Assembly: GCA_945888455.1 (NCBI GenBank)
Contig: CAMCZV010000003.1
Location: 90,758-154,757, forward strand
Source of the DNA: Candidatus Finniella inopinata
GTDB lineage: Bacteria; Pseudomonadota; Alphaproteobacteria; Holosporales; Holosporaceae
Reading direction: 5' to 3'
Length of the DNA: 64,000 nt
Shown: piece after piece, positions 53,821-61,999 of the stretch
Position numbering within the stretch: position 1 is the stretch's first letter
Layout: each line of letters begins with the position of its first letter
Translations under genes and position numbers: made by a program
The notes under the pieces: generated by a model
What the model saw: the letters and a program-made list of their open reading frames with translations, nothing else
The model's database searches: none
What the model was told of the DNA's origin: nothing

Positions 53821-54153
53821 ATGAGTTGTTTTTCGAACCCCCTTTTGGACACCCAATCCGCTGATCACAGCATGGAACCATTGGCAGAGGAAACCTTATC
53901 CAACGTGCATTGGATTCGTCAAAAATTAGACGCCGCTTTTCCCCAGGCAGACATTATGGTTACCGATACTCGGGGCGACGATCAGCACCTGTCTGTCACC
54001 ATTATCAGCGGGATTTTTGCCGAAAAATCTCGAATAACGTGCCATCAAATGGTTTATGCGGCGCTGGATCACATGCGACACAATCAAATTCACGCCTTGG
54101 CATTGCGCACCCAAGCAAAACCGTTCCCTGGGTCTGCAGACACCTTTCAGTAA
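53821..54153 (+). CDS. bolA: BolA-family protein
   Basis: BolA proteins partner monothiol glutaredoxins in iron-sulfur trafficking and can act in stress responses. The 110-residue chain carries the class II KH-like fold: IRQKLDAAFPQADIMVTDTRGD, LSVTIISGIFAEKSRITCHQMVYAAL, and the C-terminal IHALALRTQ typical of the family. The ATG at 53821 is preceded by a GGAG box eight bases away; the frame opens further up in a non-conserved stretch. A non-conserved leader of ~25 residues remains. It follows the PurC-like gene closely. Confidence 0.88.
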   Translation: MSCFSNPLLDTQSADHSMEPLAEETLSNVHWIRQKLDAAFPQADIMVTDTRGDDQHLSVTIISGIFAEKSRITCHQMVYAALDHMRHNQIHALALRTQAKPFPGSADTFQ

Positions 54154-54275
54154 TATAGAGGACGGTTTATAAGGGGGAGGAGATGCACGCAGTCTGACGA
54201 TCGGATGGCGTAACAGAATGTAATCATGCCCGTTCACGACGCTGTATGGGTAACAGATTCCGTTGCTGCCAATTT

Positions 54276-54521
54276 CTAGACCTGATGAACCAAGATCATT
54301 TTGTCTCGCCCTCTCAACCCATGTTTGATGCGGATATAGGATTGAGGAATGGACCAATATTTGGAAAGAGCCTCAATCACGGCCTGGTTTGCTTTGTCAT
54401 TTTGTGCGCGTGCAGTGACATAAACACACAACATGTCTTGGTTCAAGGAATCTGGATGAACGACGATGCGCTCTGTGCGCGCCCCTGGTGTTACGCGAAT
54501 TTTGACTTGTTTTGGTTGCAT
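54276..54521 (-). CDS. DUF167 (YggU) family protein
   Basis: This 81-residue protein of the DUF167 family contains VRVTPGARTE-like IRVTPGARTERI, VYVTARAQNDKANQAVIEAL and IRIKHGLRGRDKMILV, which are the standard motifs. Its function is unknown; members are small, single-domain and widespread. It is convergent with bolA and divergent from comF. Confidence 0.9.
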   Translation of the reverse strand: MQPKQVKIRVTPGARTERIVVHPDSLNQDMLCVYVTARAQNDKANQAVIEALSKYWSIPQSYIRIKHGLRGRDKMILVHQV

Positions 54522-54632
54522 TACAACACTTTTTCTTCAAGCACGACCCCATTGTACCACCTGTTTTACCCCAACCTGTATCCTTTTATGTGAATATGCT
54601 ACCCTGAACCTCTCGATCAAACATCGGTCTTT

Positions 54633-55313
54633 ATGGGAGCATTACTGGACTTTGTTTTGCCGCATCTGTGCCCAGGATGCCAGACCTGCATGCACACACC
54701 TGGATTTTGTTGCCCATGTTGGATGAAATTACGCTTTATTACGTCACCCTATTGCCCGTTGTGTGGCAATCCTGGCGTTTCCAGTCACAGCAGCCTATGC
54801 CACGGATGTCGAACGGATACACCTCTGTTTCACAAGCACAGATCTTTGTGGGAATATGGACCCGTTTCCAGGCGCATTATTTTTGCATTAAAACATGGCC
54901 GCCAGCGTCATCTGGCTAAATTATTGGCCCATTGGGTATTGCCGCTGGTATTGGAACACGTGGTGGATTGCATTATTCCTGTTCCGTTGCATCAAGATCG
55001 TCTGCGCCAACGTGGATTTAACCAATGCGCCCTGTTGGCGACGGAAATCGGAAAACTCTGTGGCATTCCGGTTAATTTCAGCAGCCTAGAACGCCCCCTA
55101 GGCGCCCCATCCCAAGGTCGTTTTTCTCCTCAACAGCGCCAAGATAACGTCATGGGGGCTTTTTCAGCCAAACCAGAACTGGCCAACAAACGCATTTTGG
55201 TTGTGGATGATGTATTTACCACAGGGGCCACCCTGAACGCATGCGCGGATGCCTTACAACAGGCGGGCGTCTTTTCCATTCACGCCGTCACCATTGCCAA
55301 GGTTTCTCGATAA
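54633..55313 (+). CDS. comF: ComF-family phosphoribosyltransferase-like protein
   Basis: ComF-like proteins join a zinc-ribbon N terminus to a phosphoribosyltransferase fold and act in DNA uptake or related functions. Cysteine pairs CPGCQTC, CCPCW, CPLCGNPG and CHGC occupy residues ~13-70. Then come LKHGRQRHLAKLLAHW, VPLHQDRLRQRGFNQ, and the PRPP-binding ILVVDDVFTTGATL near residue 190. The length of 226 is typical. The orphan secretin elsewhere in the window could belong to the same process, but no other competence gene is present. Confidence 0.93.
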   Translation: MGALLDFVLPHLCPGCQTCMHTPGFCCPCWMKLRFITSPYCPLCGNPGVSSHSSLCHGCRTDTPLFHKHRSLWEYGPVSRRIIFALKHGRQRHLAKLLAHWVLPLVLEHVVDCIIPVPLHQDRLRQRGFNQCALLATEIGKLCGIPVNFSSLERPLGAPSQGRFSPQQRQDNVMGAFSAKPELANKRILVVDDVFTTGATLNACADALQQAGVFSIHAVTIAKVSR

Positions 55314-55464
55314 AATCTATGGACTGACAATGCGGGGGAGTATGACCTGTTTCACAAAAACGGGTTTCCCTTGCTTCAAAACGATTGCAAAACGTTTACC
55401 CCCCGTCTTTTGTTCAAAAAACAAAACTGGTACCATAATCGTGCCCATCCATCTTGAATCAATC

Positions 55465-56313
55465 ATGTTGACCTATCCCATCCTTTGTGCTCTGGTTCAG
55501 GGAATCAGCGAGGCTTTTCCTGTCAGCTCTTCTTTTCATTTTGTGTTGTTATCGTACTGGATGAACCAGGCCATTGTTCCTTCAAAAGCCATGGCGGCCA
55601 GCCTGCACAGCGGTTCATTTTTGGCCCTATGTCTGATTTTCAGACAGGATATCGCGGCACTGTTTCGTGGTGGTCTAGCCACAATTTTTCAGAAAAAAAA
55701 CCCATCAGGCACCTTGTCAGATCATCACAATCTCTTGAACGATCAGGCTTTTTTCAGGACCATGGTCGCTGCTGGTTTGGGATTAACCATGGGGATGATT
55801 CCGTTATATGTCTGTAAAAAGTGGTTTTTTCCCACATGGAATCCATCATTAACGGCCATGAGCCTGATTTCTGTTGTTTTTGCCTTGTTATTAGAGTATG
55901 CCAATCGGTGGCAACACAAACGTGAGCATGTGAAACCTTGGCAATTTTTGGAACGACACTCTTTGATCATAGGATGCACCCAAGCCTTGGCCGCAGGCTG
56001 TTCTGGCATCAGTCGATTAGGCATTACACTGACCGCAGGGAGATTCTTGGGGTATTCTTTGGACAGCACCTGTCGATACAGCTTTGTTATGGGGATACCC
56101 ATCATCGGTGCCAGCGTTGCCCAATCCTGGCCAGAAATTGTCAATATGGGGTTTTCAACCTTTGCGCAAACGTCTTTTTTAACCTTTTTATGCAGCTGGC
56201 CCATGATAAAGGTCATGCTGTACCTGTCTAAAAAAGAATCCACCTTGCCCTTTACCTTATACCGCGTGATTTTAGGTTTTCTGGTCTTGTGGTTACAGAT
56301 GGCATTCTTTTAA
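55465..56313 (+). CDS. uppP: Undecaprenyl-diphosphatase
   Basis: UppP (BacA) dephosphorylates undecaprenyl pyrophosphate so the lipid carrier can be reused in peptidoglycan synthesis. The ATG at 55465 was chosen because the family begins just before LVQGISEAFPVSSS; the frame extends further up into comF. About eight membrane segments are seen. Both active-site regions are present: QGISEAFPVSSSFH with the Glu and His, and SGISRLGITLTAGRFLGYS, equivalent to PGxSRSGxT (Ser to Leu after Arg). The length is 282. Confidence 0.93.
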   Translation: MLTYPILCALVQGISEAFPVSSSFHFVLLSYWMNQAIVPSKAMAASLHSGSFLALCLIFRQDIAALFRGGLATIFQKKNPSGTLSDHHNLLNDQAFFRTMVAAGLGLTMGMIPLYVCKKWFFPTWNPSLTAMSLISVVFALLLEYANRWQHKREHVKPWQFLERHSLIIGCTQALAAGCSGISRLGITLTAGRFLGYSLDSTCRYSFVMGIPIIGASVAQSWPEIVNMGFSTFAQTSFLTFLCSWPMIKVMLYLSKKESTLPFTLYRVILGFLVLWLQMAFF

Positions 56314-56402
56314 CGGAATTCCTGCAGCGTTGCCTGCACCAGCCTTGCACCCGTTGTACCCCCCCATTGAGATTCTCAGCACCCAGGAGAAAAATCTTAC
56401 GA

Positions 56403-56903
56403 TTAGGCAGGAACAATGGTTGTTGTTGGCGGCGATTGTTCCAAAGAGCGCACCACTTGTTGCCAAAATCCTTCTTGATGTCCCGATGGCAAAGGCGTAC
56501 TTTCTGTGGAAAAAACCACAGGATTGACCGTTGTCGATCTAAAAATATTGGACAAAACCCCTGATTTGGAAAAGGTCAAGGCAAAACAGTTGCACGACAC
56601 AGGCTTGGTGGCCAATACGGGCTTGGTATACACTTTATGACTCAGGTAATACAACGTATGGGGATCATAGGATAAAATGGTTGTGGGTGTACCCAATGTT
56701 TGAATGGCTTGTGCCTTGGTTGTTTTACCCACACAAAGGGTTTGTATGTCGCAATCTTTGATAAAATGCCCATGATGCACATCAACGCGCTGACAGGATG
56801 ACAACACCAACGTCGCTGTGGCCAAACAGGCCGAAAAAATGGCGCTGTTGATAGGATGTTTCCATCCCAAATTGGTTTTAAAAAGGGTGCATCGTGTGTT
56901 CAT
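56403..56903 (-). CDS. bamE: BamE/SmpA-family outer-membrane lipoprotein
   Basis: BamE is a small lipoprotein of the barrel-assembly machine. The signal ends in the lipobox LSSC (Cys37), after a long N-terminal region. The core follows: VGKTTKAQAIQTLGTPTTI (the family's G.s..eV...lG.P), YYLSHKVYTK, and LTFSKSGVLSNI. At 166 residues it has a C-terminal tail of Ser/Pro/Gln. It is convergent with uppP. Other BAM components are not in the window. Confidence 0.88.
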   Translation of the reverse strand: MNTRCTLFKTNLGWKHPINSAIFSACLATATLVLSSCQRVDVHHGHFIKDCDIQTLCVGKTTKAQAIQTLGTPTTILSYDPHTLYYLSHKVYTKPVLATKPVSCNCFALTFSKSGVLSNIFRSTTVNPVVFSTESTPLPSGHQEGFWQQVVRSLEQSPPTTTIVPA

Positions 56904-57133
56904 TATGCTTTTTAAATGTTGCCACGTGGTGTTCTGATTCTAGAATGGAATGTTCAACCCCTTGCCGTCAAGGTCTTTTTCCACCATCTGTTTATAAAAC
57001 AGTGATCACCCATGCCCACCACAGTCACAACACCGTGGCCCATTGGCAAACCTTGGCAAACCTTGGCAGTAATATTTTCTTGGGCTATATCGATGATTAT
57101 TTTCAGCTCTGGATTTTAACATGAAAAAAATGG

Positions 57134-57162
57134 TTGACTTTTAGGTCCACTTGGTTTGTTAT
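57134..57162 (+). promoter_or_regulatory. Candidate sigma-70 promoter
   Basis: TTGACT (57134-57139), a 17-base spacer and TGTTAT (57157-57162) match the consensus 5 of 6 and 4 of 6. A 122-codon frame starts 35 bases further on, so this promoter may drive it or a small RNA. Confidence 0.4.
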
Positions 57163-57197
57163 GAAGGGAATACTGTCAGAGCGGAACGTACACTCTC

Positions 57198-57566
57198 ATG
57201 TCTCGTATTCATCCACGCTGTGGATCTAAAAATGTGCTGTGGTCATCTTTTTCCACAGAACTGCAAAACACCTCGGAATTTTTGATTGAAAACAATGACG
57301 AACCGTGTTGGCCCACAGGACGAGCGCGAAAAAACCCTACGCCCAATACACGTCACCCTTACTTTCCGGCCCCTTCGCCATCTCGTGAAATCCCCCCCCA
57401 TTCTTTTTCTCCATCCAACACCCCCAACCCGTTTGGCCCTTCTCTTTCTCCTCTGAACGTTTCTTCCTTCAGATCTCTGTTCGGCCATGTTGCAATGAAA
57501 TTATTCTCCTTTTTTCTATCTCCCCCCCCCTCTTCGTATATACGCGTTCCCCAAGACGACCGATAA
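57198..57566 (+). CDS. Proline/serine-rich hypothetical protein
   Basis: The 122-residue frame follows a plausible promoter. It has no signal peptide. The middle (residues ~42-85) is Pro/Ser-rich, with repeated PSPS, SPSN and SLSP elements, then a short hydrophobic stretch (VAMKLFSFFLS). No family is recognised. The opposite strand is also open here (57243-57488) because of the CT-rich composition, so coding is uncertain; the promoter favours the plus strand. Confidence 0.3.
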   Translation: MSRIHPRCGSKNVLWSSFSTELQNTSEFLIENNDEPCWPTGRARKNPTPNTRHPYFPAPSPSREIPPHSFSPSNTPNPFGPSLSPLNVSSFRSLFGHVAMKLFSFFLSPPPSSYIRVPQDDR

Positions 57567-57736
57567 TATACCGTGGATTTGAGCACTTAATTCATTTGCA
57601 AAAACATTCCCTCTGTTGAACGAATGATGGGCAATCGTGTGAACATCAAAAAGTGCATGACCACATTGATCCTGCAACAAGAAGGATCTGTCTTGTCAGT
57701 TGCACCATCGGTTTAACCGCAGAACCTTGTCCAAAG

Positions 57737-57764
57737 GATTAGAACGATTGGATTAGAACGATTG
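57737..57764. repeat. 14-bp tandem duplication
   Basis: gattagaacgattg occurs twice back to back in the gap downstream of tmk. It is not in a gene. Confidence 0.85.
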
Positions 57765-57800
57765 TTTTGCAGTCATCCCGTTCAGACCTGCAGTTCCCCT

Positions 57801-58484
57801 TCAAGCCAACCCAAACAGAGCGCGGGCACGATCCAGCAAAGCAGCGGTTACCTCTTCCAGAGTACCATCTGCTGGAACCAGAGTGCAATGTTCCGGGTTT
57901 TTCCGGGCAATTTCTTCATAACCCTTATGAATTTTTTGATGAAAATCCACCCCCCTTTGATCAAATTTATTGCAGGTCAATCGATTGTCTAGGCGCCTAG
58001 CCCTGGCTAGTGCACAATCCAGCTGTAATACAAAGGTATGATCTGGAATCAAAAGACACCCCGCCATACGGTGCCACATTTGAACAACATCCAAACCCAA
58101 TCCACCGACTATACCCTGATACACCAAACTGGAATCGATAAAACGATCGCACAACACCCACATTCCAGAATCCAATGCGGGTTGAATCACCATGCGAATG
58201 TGATGACGTCTGGCAGCCAGAATCATCAATAATTCTTCCATTTCATCCACGTCTTCACCCACAATGGCAGAGCGCAATTGCTCTGCCAACGGTGTGCCTC
58301 CGGGTTCACGGGTCAGCAAGTATGGAATATTTTGACCATGCAAATAGGCCGCCAAAAATTGCAACTGGGTGCTTTTACCGACACCTTCTCCGCCTTCTAA
58401 GACCAAAAACTTTCCGCGCTCTGGCATGGGCCTGTTGGCGTCTTGGGCAATGGATTTTTGCACAGTTTTTACAGTGTTTTCCAT
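57801..58484 (-). CDS. tmk: Thymidylate kinase
   Basis: Tmk converts dTMP to dTDP for DNA synthesis. The P-loop LEGGEGVGKSTQ is near residue 29, the DR motif is CDRFIDSSLVYQG, and LTREPGGTPLAEQLR is the substrate loop. The length is 227 with a ~20-residue N-terminal leader. It starts four bases after nrdB ends on the same strand, so the two dNTP-supply genes probably form an operon. holB, its usual companion, is 33 kb away. Confidence 0.96.
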   Translation of the reverse strand: MENTVKTVQKSIAQDANRPMPERGKFLVLEGGEGVGKSTQLQFLAAYLHGQNIPYLLTREPGGTPLAEQLRSAIVGEDVDEMEELLMILAARRHHIRMVIQPALDSGMWVLCDRFIDSSLVYQGIVGGLGLDVVQMWHRMAGCLLIPDHTFVLQLDCALARARRLDNRLTCNKFDQRGVDFHQKIHKGYEEIARKNPEHCTLVPADGTLEEVTAALLDRARALFGLA

Positions 58485-58488
58485 CCGA

Positions 58489-59562
58489 TTATATCTCTAG
58501 CGATGGTTCTGATGAAAAAACATCCTCCCAGTTTCCTTCGGTTGCTGATTTGGAATATTCTGTGGCACGAGATTCAAAGAAATTCGTAAATTCTATGCCA
58601 CCCAACATGTCATCCATCCAGGACAGTGGATTCTTTTCAATGTGATAAAACGCAGGCATACCCAATTGCTCCAAACGACGATCGGCAATATATCGGATAT
58701 ACCGTTTCATGTCTTCGATGGTCAGGCCCTCTACGCCCCCCATTTCAAAGGCCAAATCAATAAAGGCATCTTCGTGCTCCACCATTGTTTGCGCAATGTT
58801 CAAAATTTGAGCCTGAAGCCCCGGTGTCCACAAGGTTGGGTGCTCTGATATGATGGTTCTAAATAACTTGATCACAGAGTGAATGTGCAGCGTTTCGTCG
58901 CGCACAGACCAGGTCACAATTTGCCCCATCCCCCTCATTTTATTGAATCGAGGAAAGTTCAACAGCATGGCAAAGGATGCAAACAGCTGTAATCCCTCGG
59001 TAAATGCCCCATAGGCCGCAATGGTTAATGCCAAGGCCTTGATGGAACGATCGTCGCTTTGAAATTGCTGCATGTATTCCCACTTGTCCTTCATTTCTTT
59101 GTACTTGAAAAACGCACTGTACTCGATTTCAGGAATGCCCAAGCTGTCCAGCAAATGAGAGTAGGCGGCGATATGCACCGTTTCAATATTGGCAAAGGAC
59201 GCCAACATCATTTTTACTTCGGTGGGTTGAAATATTTGGCAATAATAATTCAAATAACAACTACCCACTTCTACATCCATCTGGGTAAAAAATCGAAAGA
59301 TTTGGGTTAACAAATTGCGCTCTGGAACACTTAATCTGTGATTCCAATCCTTAATATCATCGCCCATGGGAACCTCGTCTGGCAACCAGTGGGTGCGCTG
59401 TTGGGTTAACCATGCCGTGTATGCCCAAGGATACTTGAATGGCTTGTACACCGGGTTGCGGATAAACAGAGGCGAACGGCTGTCCACAATGGTGGATGCT
59501 TGGGAAAAATGGGCATCAGATTGTTCATTTTGAACCACAGAAAGAGACATATTACGAACCAA
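58489..59562 (-). CDS. nrdB: Ribonucleoside-diphosphate reductase, beta (small) subunit
   Basis: NrdB carries the metal cofactor and tyrosyl radical of class I ribonucleotide reductase, which makes deoxynucleotides. Metal-ligand motifs are present: the first carboxylate in TQMDVEVGS, NIETVHIAAYSHLL (Glu, His and the radical Tyr), a Glu in the FTEGLQLFA segment, and RDETLHIHSVIKLF. The length is 357. The start may be the internal ATG giving MSLSVVQNE. The large subunit nrdA is not in the window. tmk follows immediately. Confidence 0.96.
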   Translation of the reverse strand: MVRNMSLSVVQNEQSDAHFSQASTIVDSRSPLFIRNPVYKPFKYPWAYTAWLTQQRTHWLPDEVPMGDDIKDWNHRLSVPERNLLTQIFRFFTQMDVEVGSCYLNYYCQIFQPTEVKMMLASFANIETVHIAAYSHLLDSLGIPEIEYSAFFKYKEMKDKWEYMQQFQSDDRSIKALALTIAAYGAFTEGLQLFASFAMLLNFPRFNKMRGMGQIVTWSVRDETLHIHSVIKLFRTIISEHPTLWTPGLQAQILNIAQTMVEHEDAFIDLAFEMGGVEGLTIEDMKRYIRYIADRRLEQLGMPAFYHIEKNPLSWMDDMLGGIEFTNFFESRATEYSKSATEGNWEDVFSSEPSLEI

Positions 59563-59716
59563 GAATATTTAGACTCTCTATTTAACGATAAGAAACCTGT
59601 GGGCGTCAATCGCCGTTTTTGGACTTTTCCCACACGATGGAAGGATAGGAAAAAAGGCCACTAGCCCTTTTTGAAAAAAGCATGTATGATGAAAAAAGAA
59701 TTCGTTTTTTCTATAT

Positions 59717-60257
<541 letters not shown>

Positions 60258-60392
60258 ATGACAATAATCAAACAAAACAAGAGCAGAAAATCCTTGTTTC
60301 GCGGCGCATCAATGACACTGTTCTGGGCTTTTTTTCTGAATATTTTCATTCTTCCAGTGCACGCCAACTTAATGCCCATTTGGGGATGGTGA
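60258..60392 (+). CDS. Small exported peptide (44 residues)
   Basis: From the ATG at 60258 the product is basic at first (IIKQNKSRKS), then hydrophobic (SMTLFWAFFLNIFIL), then PVHANLMPIWGW before a TGA. This looks like a signal peptide with cleavage after VHA and only a few mature residues left. A small membrane protein starts 27 bases later on the same strand. No family is recognised; the pair may be functional, or the peptide may be the start of a truncated secreted gene. Confidence 0.4.
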   Translation: MTIIKQNKSRKSLFRGASMTLFWAFFLNIFILPVHANLMPIWGW

Positions 60393-60419
60393 ACGTTTTT
60401 ACACTTTAAAGAACTGTTC

Positions 60420-60779
60420 ATGCATTCGGGCTATGTGTTGTTTTTTCCTGGTTATGCCCTTTTTTACGGATTAATGGCGCTGATGTACTGTCTGATCATT
60501 CGATGGCGCATTCCCGCATTGACATTTTTCGATCTATTCAAGAATGTTCTAAGCTCCACATTGCTTTCTACCTTTATAGGGTTTTTTCTTTCTTTTCCAG
60601 CCTATTATTTAATCAAAATATCCTATTACGGGTTTTTCGATCCGACCTATGGCGCCATCCAGGATAACAGCCCCGTGGGCATTCTGTTATTTGGTGTGAT
60701 GTGGGCCCTGTTTTTGGGTGTTTTTTCCTTTGCGATTTCTTATAAAAGCAGAAAAAATCTCTTTGATGATGGGTTTTGA
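60420..60779 (+). CDS. Small hypothetical integral membrane protein
   Basis: The 119-residue chain has four hydrophobic segments (residues ~5-28, 40-62, 65-72 and 88-108) and ends in a charged tail (SYKSRKNLFDDGF). I recognise no family. It follows the 44-residue exported peptide. A further frame overlaps its end (60766-60990, opening ATGATGGG), also with one membrane segment, and might be a third member. Confidence 0.5.
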   Translation: MHSGYVLFFPGYALFYGLMALMYCLIIRWRIPALTFFDLFKNVLSSTLLSTFIGFFLSFPAYYLIKISYYGFFDPTYGAIQDNSPVGILLFGVMWALFLGVFSFAISYKSRKNLFDDGF

Positions 60780-60990
60780 AAGCAATCATTGGGAAAACAG
60801 AGGTGTAACAAAAAATCAATTGGACATCGCCTGTTTGTACAGCTCTGGCCTATCCCACATCTTTTTCTTAACGCTGACCTTACTGGTGGGAATATTCAGA
60901 GGTGATTTTAATATTTCTGGTGATGGCGCATCTAACCCACCTGTTTTTGTTTTGAACAGAGGACAAAACTGGAACCAAAAGCCTAAATAA
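60766..60990 (+). CDS. Possible small membrane protein overlapping the previous gene
   Basis: A 74-codon frame whose ATG lies inside the last codons of the 119-residue gene. It has one hydrophobic segment (LSHIFFLTLTLLVGIF) and a polar end. The overlap would allow coupled translation, but composition is equivocal and there is no homology I recognise. Confidence 0.25.
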   Translation: MMGFESNHWENRGVTKNQLDIACLYSSGLSHIFFLTLTLLVGIFRGDFNISGDGASNPPVFVLNRGQNWNQKPK

Positions 60991-61152
60991 TATATGAAAC
61001 AAAACAGAGGCATAACATCCTCTGTTTTCCCTGCTCAGGCGGGTTTCAAAAATAATCCGGCGATCTACGGGTTTTCTAATCATGCGTCATTATGACGCGG
61101 GCTTTTTCATAAGGGATTCGTGGCTTATCAGGCCACCCACCCTTCACAGAGA

Positions 61153-61842
61153 TCACCCATTCAGGCACTGTTTTTGTGCGGATAAAATTTGGGCCACCCC
61201 AAGAACCGCCATGTTCTCCATATCTCTGATTTGCTCGAAGGGTACAGCATACTGTTTTGCGCGAACATCCACACTAACCACTTGATTATCAGAACTAAAC
61301 ACAAAATCCCCAACAACATCGGCTTGTACGGCTTCTTGATGATCCAAATCCAAAACCATGCGTCCCTTGATAAATCCGCATGAAATGGCGGCCACCTGAC
61401 TAATCAATGGCATTTTAGGCAGCAGGGCTGACCCCGTCCACTTTTTTAATGCCAACGCCATGGCCACATACCCACCGGAAACACAGGCTGTTTTTAGGCT
61501 GCCTTCTGATTGTAAAACATCACAATCAATGAACAATCCGAATTTGCTTAACACATCGCCATCCAACATCAATGACAAACTTTGATGCACTGTGCTTTCA
61601 ATGCTTTGGCCTTCAAAGGTATTGCGTGCGTCATTTCTGGACCGTCGGGGATGTTCAGAACCAGGCAGTTGGCCAAATTCAACATGTAAACCAGTGGCAG
61701 TCACATCCAAACAGGCGGTACATAGAATATGAGTGTTTCCAGACTTGATCACACAAGATCCATCAGCCGAGGGTGAAACGTGAGAAATAAATGAAACCTC
61801 TCGAATGGCATGTTCATGACGAGCAAACTGGCGAATAAGCAT
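61153..61842 (-). CDS. rph: Ribonuclease PH
   Basis: RNase PH is the phosphate-dependent exonuclease that trims tRNA 3' ends. The chain shows SFISHVSPSADGSCVIKSGNTHILC, the FGQLPGSEHPRRSRND segment (phosphate-binding Arg cluster), DGDVLSKFGLFIDCDVLQSEGSLKTACVSGGYVAMALAL compressed here at residues ~95-135, and VLDLDHQEAVQADVVGDFV. The length of 229 is normal. It suits a genome in which some tRNAs (tRNA-Thr here) lack an encoded CCA while others have it. The common hrcA or rdgB neighbours are absent. Confidence 0.94.
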   Translation of the reverse strand: MLIRQFARHEHAIREVSFISHVSPSADGSCVIKSGNTHILCTACLDVTATGLHVEFGQLPGSEHPRRSRNDARNTFEGQSIESTVHQSLSLMLDGDVLSKFGLFIDCDVLQSEGSLKTACVSGGYVAMALALKKWTGSALLPKMPLISQVAAISCGFIKGRMVLDLDHQEAVQADVVGDFVFSSDNQVVSVDVRAKQYAVPFEQIRDMENMAVLGVAQILSAQKQCLNG

Positions 61843-61999
61843 TTGTATCTATTAGAAAAAGAATCTTAAACACCTTTGTACCACAAAAAGCATTTCCACA
61901 ACAATCTTTTTTTAAAAAATCCCCAGAATCCGTGGCAACCACACCGTTTTGTGTGCTAGAATAAACACATAGGAATCATCAAAATGCCCATTTTTCCTG

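Noticed and set aside
56894..57124. 76-codon plus-strand frame next to bamE
   Set aside because: It starts inside bamE on the other strand, has no recognisable domain, no good ribosome site and contains a 10-bp tandem repeat (near 57044-57067).
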